Shown here: positions 7,005 through 14,343 of the stretch, piece after piece
Position numbering within the stretch: the stretch's first letter is position 1
Layout of the letters: each line of letters starts with the position of its first letter
Source of the DNA: Polyangia bacterium
Lineage (GTDB): Bacteria > Myxococcota_A > Polyangia > Polyangiales > Polyangiaceae
DNA: 16,518 bases
Direction of reading: 5' to 3'
Assembly (NCBI GenBank): GCA_030433055.1
Contig: JAUILJ010000053.1
Coordinates: 1-16,518 of the forward strand
The notes under the pieces: generated by a model
The model's database searches: none
What the model saw: the letters and a program-made list of their open reading frames with translations, nothing else
Told to the model about the DNA's origin: nothing
Program-made: the position numbers and the translations under genes

Positions 7005-8383
7005 GCGGGGGCTCCTTTCTCACTCACCCGCCGCTCGTGAACACCTGGCGCTTCGAAGGCGACGCGCCCCGCGGCCAGAGTCATCAGCACGCGGCCGGTG
7101 ATGGTGTGAGACATGAATGGGGTGTTCTTGTGCTTCGTGTGCAGGGTGACCTGGTTGGGCTGCCACACCAGCGAGGGATCCACCAGCGTCAGCTCGGCGA
7201 GAGCACCGACGGTGAGCCTGGGAGCTTCGATGCCCACGATCTTCGCGGGGCCGGTACTCATGGCGTGCAGCAGCCTCTCCAGAGGTACCTTACCCTGACG
7301 TACCAACTCAAGTAGTAGCCCGAAGGACAGCTCGAGCCCCATGAGCCCAGGCGACGCCGCGTCGAACTCGCACTCCTTCTCGAGCGGTGAGTGGGGAGCG
7401 TGATCGGTGGCGATCGCGTCGAGGGTGCCGTCTGCCAGCGCGCCGACGAGCGCCTCCACGTCGTGCTGCTCGCGAAGTGGGGGGTTCACCTTGCAGAACG
7501 TGTCGTAGCCAATCACCGCGGCGTCGGTCAGCAGCAGGTGGTGAGGCGTGACTTCACACGTGACCTTCAGGTTGCGGCTTTTTGCCTCGCGAACCAGCCG
7601 CACGGCGCCGACCGTCGAGATGTGCGCCGCGTGGTAGCGGCTCTTGGTGTACTCAGCCAGCAGGATATCGCGGGCGATGATGATGTCTTCGGCTACGCGA
7701 GGCCAGCCTCGCAGGCCTAACCGCGAGGAAACTTCTCCCTCGTGCATCACCGCTCCGGCGGTGAGGTCGTGATCCTCCGCGTGCTGGATCACTGGCATGT
7801 CGAAGTTGCTCGCGTACTCGAGGGCGCGCCGCATCACCTGGGCGTTCATGACGCACACGCCGTCGTCGCTGACAGCGACAGCACCGGCGTCTCGGAGATC
7901 GCCCATCTCGGTCAGTGCCTCGCCGCGTTGCCCCACGGTGATGGCTCCGATTGGATGTAGCCGCGCGCCGCCGACTTCGCGCGCGCGGGTCAGCATCAGC
8001 TCGGTGACCGAACGCGTGTCGTTTACCGGCTTGGTGTTCGGCATCACGCACACGTGCGCGTAGCCGCCAGCTGCCGCGGCGCGCAGACCAGAGCGGATGT
8101 CTTCCTTGTACTCCTGTCCCGGCTCCCGCAGGTGCGCGTGGAGGTCCACGAACGCGGGGACCAACCAGCGACCGTCGCCGTCGATCACCCGCACGCGCTC
8201 GGAGTTCAGCGCTTGGTCGCCCGCGCCAGCACCAATCGCCTGGATGCGATCCCGCTCGATCACCACATCCACGACTTGATCGAACCCACGGGCTGGGTCG
8301 ATCGCGCGGACACTGCGAAAAATCAGGGTCTCGGGGTTCTGGATGGGCGGGTCAGAACTGGCGCCGGACACGGTGCCGCTCAT
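7001..8383 (-). CDS. pyrC: Dihydroorotase (class I)
   Basis: Catalyses reversible cyclisation of carbamoyl-aspartate to dihydroorotate, the third step of pyrimidine synthesis, in the cytoplasm. The ATG at 8383 gives 460 aa. The frame stays open further upstream but would run into the preceding gene, so 8383 is the earliest sensible start; its SD is weak. Metal-site motifs are intact: DLHAHLREPG (HxH), VSDDG (the Asp that replaces a carboxylated Lys in class I enzymes), QHAED, AAHISTV, TPHHLLLT and ATDHAPHS. It is therefore a catalytically competent class I enzyme, not the inactive PyrX type. It overlaps carA by four bases. The pyrB gene that often precedes pyrC is absent; a surface protein gene lies 55 bp upstream instead. 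Confidence 0.95.
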   Translation of the reverse strand: MSGTVSGASSDPPIQNPETLIFRSVRAIDPARGFDQVVDVVIERDRIQAIGAGAGDQALNSERVRVIDGDGRWLVPAFVDLHAHLREPGQEYKEDIRSGLRAAAAGGYAHVCVMPNTKPVNDTRSVTELMLTRAREVGGARLHPIGAITVGQRGEALTEMGDLRDAGAVAVSDDGVCVMNAQVMRRALEYASNFDMPVIQHAEDHDLTAGAVMHEGEVSSRLGLRGWPRVAEDIIIARDILLAEYTKSRYHAAHISTVGAVRLVREAKSRNLKVTCEVTPHHLLLTDAAVIGYDTFCKVNPPLREQHDVEALVGALADGTLDAIATDHAPHSPLEKECEFDAASPGLMGLELSFGLLLELVRQGKVPLERLLHAMSTGPAKIVGIEAPRLTVGALAELTLVDPSLVWQPNQVTLHTKHKNTPFMSHTITGRVLMTLAAGRVAFEAPGVHERRVSEKGAPA

Positions 8384-8438
8384 ACCACATGGGGCCGCGC
8401 TGCGAAGGCCGAAGTTGGGAGCGCGCCCTGATGGCGCC

Positions 8439-9965
8439 TCAGGCGCTAGCACCTCGTCGTTTCGTGGCTTTCTTCTTCGTCTTCCGGCGCTTCTCGAACA
8501 CCAGACCCGCCAGTAGCGCGGCGAAGCCCACCAGAAACAAGCCGCGTCGTGCGTCGGACGCTGGCGAGCTACGTTCGGCGCCGGGTGTGCGACAGCCACA
8601 TCCACCGCCGTCGTCTCCCGCGCCGGAACCGCCGCTGCCGTTGCCCGTGCCCGCGTTTCCGCCGCTCCCGCTGTTGCCCCCGACGCCAGCGTCTTCCCCT
8701 GGAACGCACTTGCCGATCAGCGAACACGTGGCCGGCCACTTTGCCGGGCAGTACTGACCGGCGCGGCTCTCAGCTGGGCAGCTGAGCACGTCGTCCACCC
8801 CGCTCAGCGTCATCACCGCCTCGAACGACTTGCCGTCGGTGGAACGCCCCAGCTCGTAGCCGTGAAAGAACTGGCTGGTGCACGCGTACAGCTCTGGGCC
8901 GATCCACCGCAGGCAGCCGATCGCACCCTCCAGGTCGCGTGTGAAGGCGCCGGGAGCCAGCCCGCTCACCGCTGCGGAGTAGATCCCGACGTCGTTCTCG
9001 TCGACGTCCAGGGTCGGGTCACGGGCGTCACCGAAACCGACGCGGATCTTCGAGCCGTCGGGATCGATGGCGAAGCCGAACAGCTCCGCCTGCTTGTCGA
9101 GCAGCTGCGTGAAGCTCTGCCCCGCGTCGTTGCTCACCAGCAACTGGTCCCTGGCGTCGCCGTCCACTCGCACGAACACCTGATCGGGGTTCGTCGGATG
9201 CACGCCGAGCACGTGGGGAGGGTTCGTCGAGTCGGCGCCGGGGATCGGTAGATAGTCCCAGCTGGCGCCGCGATCACTGCTGACGAGGAGCACGCCCTGT
9301 GCCGGCCCGCCGTCGTCGGGCTTGAGGTTGCCGCTGACGTAGACGCGCTGGTTGTCGCTCTTGGCGCTGACCACCGCGAACGACAGCAGACCCGTATCGA
9401 GATCGGAGCCCAGCTGGACGAAGCTCTGACCGTCGTCGGGGCTCGCCCAGACCTGGTTCAGGAAGACGTTGCCTGGTTGCCCCATGGAAACAAGGGCGAG
9501 CACGCTGTGCGGGTCGGACTCTTCGGTGTGGACGAAGGACACGAACCTGTCCTTGGGGCCTTCGGGCACGTTCCAGCCGCACCCGAGGTCGGAGCTCGTG
9601 CTGACGCCGTCGAAGCTGCCCACGAGCAGCGTCCCGTTGGCGCTGACATCCAGCTTCGGCTTCACGCCCTCGTAGTCCGGCGCTTCTTCACACAGCCAGT
9701 ACCAGGTGTCGCCGCGATCCGGTGAGGTGAGCAGGCCGAATGACGCGCCAACCCAGAGGCGACTGGGGTCGCTGCGATCCTCGTACACGAAGGCCGACTG
9801 GGGAAACGCGCCGTGAGCGAGGGCGCTGGCCGAGGCGAAGAGCGTGCCCAGCGCGAGACCGACGCCCACCAGCCGACGCGACAACCCGCGGTGGGTGAGC
9901 GACGAACGTTCACGAGAGCTGCGGCTGGGGGAAGATTTGCTGCCAGAAACAAGCGAAGGGCGCAT
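8439..9965 (-). CDS. Secreted Asp-box beta-propeller protein with MYXO-CTERM-like surface anchor
   Basis: From the ATG at 9965 the protein is 508 aa; ATG 9995 and TTG 10004 are alternatives and none has a strong SD. A long, Ser/Arg-rich N-region leads to SRRLVGVGLALG and a predicted cut after ALA50, exporting the protein; the RR pair leaves Tat export possible. Residues of about 55-410 hold six Asp-box-like repeats (SPDRGDTW, SSDLGCGW, SPDDGQSF, SSDRGASW, SNDAGQSF, STDGKSF), the mark of BNR/sialidase or sortilin-like propellers. A Cys-rich segment and a Gly/Ser/Asn stalk follow. The tail is GGGCGCRTPG (Cys456, Cys458), a hydrophobic helix (about 475-490) and KRRKTKKKATKRR, matching the MYXO-CTERM pattern that myxosortase processes for surface display. 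The enzymatic or binding role is unknown; sialidase activity is not implied. Confidence 0.85.
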   Translation of the reverse strand: MRPSLVSGSKSSPSRSSRERSSLTHRGLSRRLVGVGLALGTLFASASALAHGAFPQSAFVYEDRSDPSRLWVGASFGLLTSPDRGDTWYWLCEEAPDYEGVKPKLDVSANGTLLVGSFDGVSTSSDLGCGWNVPEGPKDRFVSFVHTEESDPHSVLALVSMGQPGNVFLNQVWASPDDGQSFVQLGSDLDTGLLSFAVVSAKSDNQRVYVSGNLKPDDGGPAQGVLLVSSDRGASWDYLPIPGADSTNPPHVLGVHPTNPDQVFVRVDGDARDQLLVSNDAGQSFTQLLDKQAELFGFAIDPDGSKIRVGFGDARDPTLDVDENDVGIYSAAVSGLAPGAFTRDLEGAIGCLRWIGPELYACTSQFFHGYELGRSTDGKSFEAVMTLSGVDDVLSCPAESRAGQYCPAKWPATCSLIGKCVPGEDAGVGGNSGSGGNAGTGNGSGGSGAGDDGGGCGCRTPGAERSSPASDARRGLFLVGFAALLAGLVFEKRRKTKKKATKRRGASA

Positions 9966-10054
9966 GAGCTGCTGCACCCTGACAGCTCCGCTCATCGGTC
10001 GCAAGACCTGAGCCCGGCGAGTCTGGGGCGCGAGTGCGCACCAGATCCGTCGGG

Positions 10055-10089
10055 CTCGCGGAACGCGAGTGGCGTCAGCGCCACCTCGC
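10055..10089 (-). terminator. Tandem, mutually exclusive hairpins after the metalloprotease gene
   Basis: Just downstream of the minus-strand stop at 10096 lie two strong hairpins. Read on the plus strand, CTCGCG-gaa-CGCGAG is at 10055-10069 and TGGCG-tcag-CGCCA at 10070-10083. The second can extend to ten pairs with one bulge by using 10065-10069 and 10085-10089, which would break the first. There is no T-run. It may be a GC-rich terminator or an mRNA 3' stabiliser. Confidence 0.4.
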
Positions 10090-10095
10090 CTGGGC

Positions 10096-11862
10096 TCAGC
10101 GGGTCAAGCGTTGGACGCTGCGCGCAGGCTCGATGAAGCCCTGGATCGTACTCCCCAGGCGCCGGGTGATGCGGTGCACGCTCGCGCCGCGTCGTGGCAC
10201 GAGCAGGTGGCCACCCACGCCGGCCTCCGCGTACGCGGTGTAGTAGCCCGTGATCTGCGAGGGTTCGCCGTTGGCCAGCACGACGTCCACGCTCCGCGCG
10301 TCACCCATCGCCGCCTGGCGCAAGTCCACCACACCCAACGCCTCTAGCTCGCCGTCTGGGCTGACCGAGTAAGTCTCGTAGGTCCCCGGCGCGCGCAGGG
10401 GATCGCTCGAAATCAGCTTCGGATTGGCGTTCACGTAGCTGATGCGCTCGTAGATCAGGTTGTAGTTGTAGTCGCTGATCCAGCTCGGATCGCAGTAGCC
10501 CATGAGGTCGTACAGCCCGCTCGGTGAGAGCGGCTCCCCGCTGCGCTGATCGTAGCCCCAGCTGCCAATCTCACCGCCCGCGTAGGGGTAGTTCGCGTCG
10601 GGACCGCCAGCACCGCCGCAGGGCGCGTGAGGCCGCCCCAACGCGTGCCCCAGCTCATGGGCCATGGTGTCCGGCGAGCCGCCAAAACTTCCGTCTGGAA
10701 AGAAGCCAAGGCCGATTGCCCCGCGGTAATAGTCGCTGTTGGGCCCGGGGACCGAACCCAGGCCTGCCGTACAGCCGCCACTGCAGAACGCGCCCATCGA
10801 GGAGGCGGGGGTGAGCAAGCCGTAGTAATAGGTGTTCGGCGCGGGGTTGTCGTCCTGACGCAGCGCCTGGATGCTGTCCAGCAGGCCGCCCCAGCCGCTC
10901 GATGCCGTGACATTGCCGCCGTAGCTCACTCCCTCGCGGACCTTGAGATCGATGTTCGCGATGGGGAACATCGCCTTGAGTTGCGCCTCGTAAGCGGCGA
11001 TGCGTGACTGGCTCGTATCGGGCGTGTAGCCGTTGATCGTGACGGGGACCAACGTCACCTTGAATGCTCCGTTTACTTCGCTCGCGCCGAACGACGTGTC
11101 TCCATCCGCGGGGTAACGAGACCCCTCTGGGGTGCCGGGGTGCTCGCTCTGGTCCAGCTCATACAGCGCAACACTGAAGCGCGCGCTCGGCGTGAGCAGG
11201 TTGCCCGGCACCTGGAAGTTGATGGAGCTCGACAGATCTCCGGCGTTGGACTGGCCGTTGGGCGTGAACGTCTGCGCCGCTTGTTCGACGCCGTCAATCA
11301 TCAGCCTCGCCTCCACCGGCCGCTGCTCCCAGTCTGGCTCGGTCTCCACGTAGACTCGGAGTAGCGCGTCACGACCAGCGATCACCGGCGCGCTGAGGCC
11401 GCCAGTCAGGGGTTGCCCTTCACGCATCAGCTTGACCTTGAGAGATTGCCAAGCGGAAATTTCCAGGAGGTCGAGGCCCGTGACCGGCTTCGGGTCGGGT
11501 TCGGGGGGGTTAGGCGCTCCGCCGCTGCTGCCAGCGCCCGCGGTCCCACCGGTGCTGCCAGGAGGGAGGTCGCTTCCCCCACCACCGCCGTTGCCACCAG
11601 GCACAGTGGCTCCGCTGCCGCCGTTCCCGCTGGGCCATCCACTGCCTCCGCCTGCCCCCGGTTGATCGCCCCCGCACGCCGCAACGCAGCCCTGGTCGTC
11701 TCCCGTTGAACACACGCAGCGCTCCCAGCACGAGGGCGCGCTCTCGCAGGACTCGGGGGCGCCGTTCGTGGCGTAGCCACCGCCTCCGGAAGCCTCGCAG
11801 CCGCTGAGGGCGAAGACGCAGATCAGGGCACTCCAACCTAGATACGTGTTCGGCGAACGCAT
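10096..11862 (-). CDS. Metzincin-type zinc metalloprotease, lipid-anchored
   Basis: The ATG at 11862 is set by an excellent AGGAGG about six bases upstream; the frame is open further but without signal features. The 588-aa product starts with a lipoprotein signal (hydrophobic 8-20, lipobox LSGC, Cys22). A Cys-rich patch follows (Cys39, 45, 49, 51, 59, 63), then a Gly/Ser/Pro stalk to about residue 125 and a beta-rich region (about 130-270). The catalytic domain carries HELGHALGRPH (His402, Glu403, His406, His412), the full HExxHxxGxxH zinc motif, and a Met-turn at YDLMGY (Met454). This marks a metzincin, with some resemblance to M66/StcE-like secreted enzymes. A propeptide is not obvious. It is expected to degrade extracellular proteins or glycoproteins; the substrate is unknown. 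The upstream spacer is 371 bp, so it probably has its own promoter. Confidence 0.9.
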   Translation of the reverse strand: MRSPNTYLGWSALICVFALSGCEASGGGGYATNGAPESCESAPSCWERCVCSTGDDQGCVAACGGDQPGAGGGSGWPSGNGGSGATVPGGNGGGGGSDLPPGSTGGTAGAGSSGGAPNPPEPDPKPVTGLDLLEISAWQSLKVKLMREGQPLTGGLSAPVIAGRDALLRVYVETEPDWEQRPVEARLMIDGVEQAAQTFTPNGQSNAGDLSSSINFQVPGNLLTPSARFSVALYELDQSEHPGTPEGSRYPADGDTSFGASEVNGAFKVTLVPVTINGYTPDTSQSRIAAYEAQLKAMFPIANIDLKVREGVSYGGNVTASSGWGGLLDSIQALRQDDNPAPNTYYYGLLTPASSMGAFCSGGCTAGLGSVPGPNSDYYRGAIGLGFFPDGSFGGSPDTMAHELGHALGRPHAPCGGAGGPDANYPYAGGEIGSWGYDQRSGEPLSPSGLYDLMGYCDPSWISDYNYNLIYERISYVNANPKLISSDPLRAPGTYETYSVSPDGELEALGVVDLRQAAMGDARSVDVVLANGEPSQITGYYTAYAEAGVGGHLLVPRRGASVHRITRRLGSTIQGFIEPARSVQRLTR

Positions 11863-12233
11863 GGGACCTCCTGGGCGCAACACGGCCCTCGGCGTCACGC
11901 AGGGACTTGATGCGTGAGCCGTGCCGCAGTGGTTAGTAGCTGTCCGTGCCGAGCGGCGCGAACGTTGGGACGTGCGACTCGTTACCGTGAGGAACGGAGG
12001 TCGCGTGTGGCCCAGTATGAGTAGCTGTCGGGTCCGAGGCGCGCAAAGGAACCCGCGCACTTTTGTGCAGGTGCCTCACCTCGCTGTAAAAGCCACGCCT
12101 TGACTGAAAATCCGTGTGGACTTTGCACGTCGCAGGGAGAAGAAACGGTCACGCTGACCCGCGGCGCGCGTTCACCAAAGGGTCGTTTGGCGTGCGCGCG
12201 CGCGTACCAACTTGGCTCGGAACCCTGCGGCGC
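11863..12233. other. Intergenic spacer between oxidase and metalloprotease genes
   Basis: These 371 bp follow the minus-strand oxidase gene and precede the metalloprotease gene. They contain the metalloprotease SD, a weak promoter candidate (11933-11962), a small CCAAA/TTTGG hairpin (12175-12190) without a T-run, and an alternating purine-pyrimidine tract at 12191-12207. I see no gene here. Confidence 0.6.
11933..11962 (-). promoter_or_regulatory. Weak promoter candidate for the metalloprotease gene
   Basis: On the minus strand TTCGCG (11962-11957) and TACTAA (11938-11933) are separated by 18 bases, about 70 bp before the start codon. The -35 match is poor. It is offered only because the gene needs a promoter in this spacer. 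Confidence 0.2.
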
Positions 12234-13793
12234 TCAGTGCTTTCGCGTGGCGAGTCGTTCACTCATCAGCCAGCTCACGGCGCAGATGCTGTGCTGTGGG
12301 TTGACTCCCATGTTGGTGGGAAATACGGACGAGTCGAACACGTAGAGCCCCGGTGCGTCGTGAACCTGGCAATTTAGGTCCACCACACTGGAGTATTTCG
12401 ACAGCCCCATCTTCGCCGTTCCAAACAGGTGGGCTGCGATGCAGTGAAAGAGGCGGGGATCGTTGGGCAGGCTGAAGAGCCGCTCGGCCTCGTCTGCGGA
12501 GTCGATGCGATCGGGCAAGCCGTGCACTCCAGGTAGCACCTGCTTGGCGCCAGCGGCGAACATCATGCGGATCAGGCGCTGGACGCCGAGCTTCAGGATC
12601 TCGATGTCGCTGTCCAGCATGTCGTACTGGATCTTGGTCGACCCGAAGAGGTTCTTGTGCACGCTGCCAAACGCCTGGGCGCGCACCTGGACACCCCAGA
12701 TCGCCAGGTGGTTGAAGCTCTCCAGCTCGTGCATCAGCTCGGGGCCGATCCCCGGCAAGCGCGCCGCGGCGAACTCGAGGGGCATGGCGACGCTCTCGAA
12801 CTTCATGCGCTCGTGCCAGAAGTGAGTGGTCTCGAAGCCTTGAGTGGCGCCGAACGATAGCTTGACCGGATTGTCGAAGACGCCCACGACGCCGGTGCCT
12901 GGGTGGCACTGCAAGCGCTCGCCCACGAGCTGGCTGGCGCGCCCGAAGCCGTTGGCTTGCAGGAGCTGAGGTGTCTGGATGGCGCTGGCACACAGCACCA
13001 CGGCGCGGCGAGCGTGGAAGCTGAAACGGGGCCCCTTCTGCTTGGTCACGGGGTCCAAGAAGCGGCCCCTCACCCCCGAAACCCGCCCCGACTTGCTATG
13101 AAGCGTTTCCGCGCGACACTGAGCGTAGAGGCGCGCCCCTCGCGCGAGCGCCTGCGGCACATACGACACGTCCATGCTTTGCTTGCGCCCCGTCGGGCAG
13201 CCCTGATTGCAGTGGGCAGAGCCCTGGCAATCCTTGACGTTGCGCCGGATGCGATTGCCCCGGGCGCCGATGCCCTCGACCCCCAGCTGCATCAGCTGGT
13301 TGTTGACACCGAAGACTGCGTCCGGTGCTGGTCCGACCGAGAGCTCGCGATCGAGCTGATCGAAGACGTCGGTCAGCTGTCGGTAGCTGAAGCTCTTGTC
13401 CACCGCGTGCTCGGCTGCCCACAGATCGTAGATTGGTTCTGGCAGGCGATGGATGATTGCTCCGTTGACCACCGTGGTGCCGCCCACTGCGCGCCCCTGG
13501 AGCACCGGAGTGAAGGCGCGGCCTTCCGCGACCTGAAAGCCCATGTCACGCCACAGGTGCTTGAAGGAGCTGTAGGCGTCGGAGCGTAGCTTTGCCGTGG
13601 GCAGATGGGCGCCCTCTTCCACCAGGATGACGTCGAGGCCTGCGTCGGTGAGTACACGGGCCGCCGTCGCGCCCGCCGCGCCGCTGCCGATGATGACTAC
13701 GTCCGCGCTGTCTTCCACCAGCGCCTGACTCTGCACGTCGGCGAGCCCCAGGATTCCAGATGCCGGGCCTGAGGTTGTTTCCGCGCGGCTCAT
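12234..13793 (-). CDS. GMC-family FAD oxidoreductase, long-chain alcohol oxidase-like
   Basis: A 519-aa flavoprotein expected to oxidise an alcohol, possibly a long-chain or sterol-like one. The Rossmann motif GSGAAG (36-41) binds the FAD dinucleotide, and QGRAVGGTTVVNGA (about 99-112) is the GMC signature loop. Cys189, Cys195 and Cys199 sit in CQGSAHCNQGCPTGRKQS, a Cys-rich loop shared with fatty-alcohol-oxidase-like members. The catalytic pair is His455 (AAHLFGTAKMG) and Asn498 (GVNPQHS), in the positions of the choline oxidase His/Asn pair. No signal peptide is visible. The ATG at 13793 overlaps the stop of the upstream small gene (ATGA) and has GGGAG seven bases upstream; a GTG at 13817 is a less likely start. 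The overlap implies equimolar co-production with the small protein. The electron acceptor and substrate are unknown. Confidence 0.9.
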   Translation of the reverse strand: MSRAETTSGPASGILGLADVQSQALVEDSADVVIIGSGAAGATAARVLTDAGLDVILVEEGAHLPTAKLRSDAYSSFKHLWRDMGFQVAEGRAFTPVLQGRAVGGTTVVNGAIIHRLPEPIYDLWAAEHAVDKSFSYRQLTDVFDQLDRELSVGPAPDAVFGVNNQLMQLGVEGIGARGNRIRRNVKDCQGSAHCNQGCPTGRKQSMDVSYVPQALARGARLYAQCRAETLHSKSGRVSGVRGRFLDPVTKQKGPRFSFHARRAVVLCASAIQTPQLLQANGFGRASQLVGERLQCHPGTGVVGVFDNPVKLSFGATQGFETTHFWHERMKFESVAMPLEFAAARLPGIGPELMHELESFNHLAIWGVQVRAQAFGSVHKNLFGSTKIQYDMLDSDIEILKLGVQRLIRMMFAAGAKQVLPGVHGLPDRIDSADEAERLFSLPNDPRLFHCIAAHLFGTAKMGLSKYSSVVDLNCQVHDAPGLYVFDSSVFPTNMGVNPQHSICAVSWLMSERLATRKH

Positions 13794-14221
13794 TGTTTGG
13801 CTCCCTTGCGCGCCCACTCAGGGTCCGTGGAGTCGCGGGGTTCGATGTCGAGGCGCGCCTGGATGCGCGGCAGCCCGCCGTAGCCGAGGCAGCCGATGGT
13901 CTTGAAGAGCAACGGCATCTCACGGATCAGGTAGACGTTGCTCGAGCGCATCACGTCGAGGACGCGGTACTGCTCTTCGCTGCTGAGGCCGTGGAAGCTC
14001 CGGAAGCGCCCGAGGACCACCAGCGGGGCCCAGGTGATGGCCCAGGTGCAGGCGCGCATGCCGAGGCAGAACTGCGCCGGCGCGTGCTCCAGCAGGTCTT
14101 CGATGAAGCCGTCGAGGGGAACATCGGCCCCGCCTTCAGGAAGTACGCGGCTAGCCCCCGAAGGGATCACGCAGTTGAAGATGGAGCGCAGCCAACGTTT
14201 CTCGAACTCGAAGAAGCCCAC
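13790..14221 (-). CDS. Small partner of the GMC oxidoreductase (gluconate dehydrogenase subunit 3 / plant alcohol oxidase N-domain-like)
   Basis: A 143-aa helical protein starting at GTG 14221; an in-frame TAA five codons upstream rules out a longer start, and no SD is seen. It begins FEFEKRWLRSIFNCVIPSG, followed by an acidic/hydrophobic helix (FIEDLLEHAP), an Arg/Trp helix, FHGLSSEEQYRVLDVM and REMPLLFKTIGCLGYGG. From memory this order (first helix ending in VIP, a late FxxLsxEExxxVL, then a PxxxFK helix) matches both subunit 3 of gluconate 2-dehydrogenase-type complexes and the N-terminal domain of plant long-chain fatty alcohol oxidases. It lacks the signal peptide that subunit 3 proteins often carry. 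Its stop overlaps the oxidase start, so the two are almost certainly made together. Family assignment is by pattern and remains to be tested by profile search. Confidence 0.72.
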   Translation of the reverse strand: MGFFEFEKRWLRSIFNCVIPSGASRVLPEGGADVPLDGFIEDLLEHAPAQFCLGMRACTWAITWAPLVVLGRFRSFHGLSSEEQYRVLDVMRSSNVYLIREMPLLFKTIGCLGYGGLPRIQARLDIEPRDSTDPEWARKGAKQ

Positions 14222-14343
14222 GCGCCCGACTTAACCAAGCGCCCTGGCGAGGGCAATTGCGATCCCTTCGAGCCGCGCGCTGGCGCCGCCGGTCAAGGCC
14301 AACGGCGCGCTCGCGAGAAGGGCGGGGGAGTCCGCTCCCTGGG

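Noticed and set aside
8384..8605. Longer N-terminus for the dihydroorotase
   Set aside because: The extension would overlap the MYXO-CTERM tail of the upstream gene by more than 150 bases and has no family similarity.
11863..12060. Longer N-terminus (66 residues) for the metalloprotease
   Set aside because: The ATG at 11862 has a strong SD and is followed directly by a lipoprotein signal; the upstream residues would hide that signal.
13810..13817. GTG at 13817 as the oxidase start
   Set aside because: The ATG at 13793 has a better SD (GGGAG, seven bases) and forms the ATGA overlap with the upstream gene.
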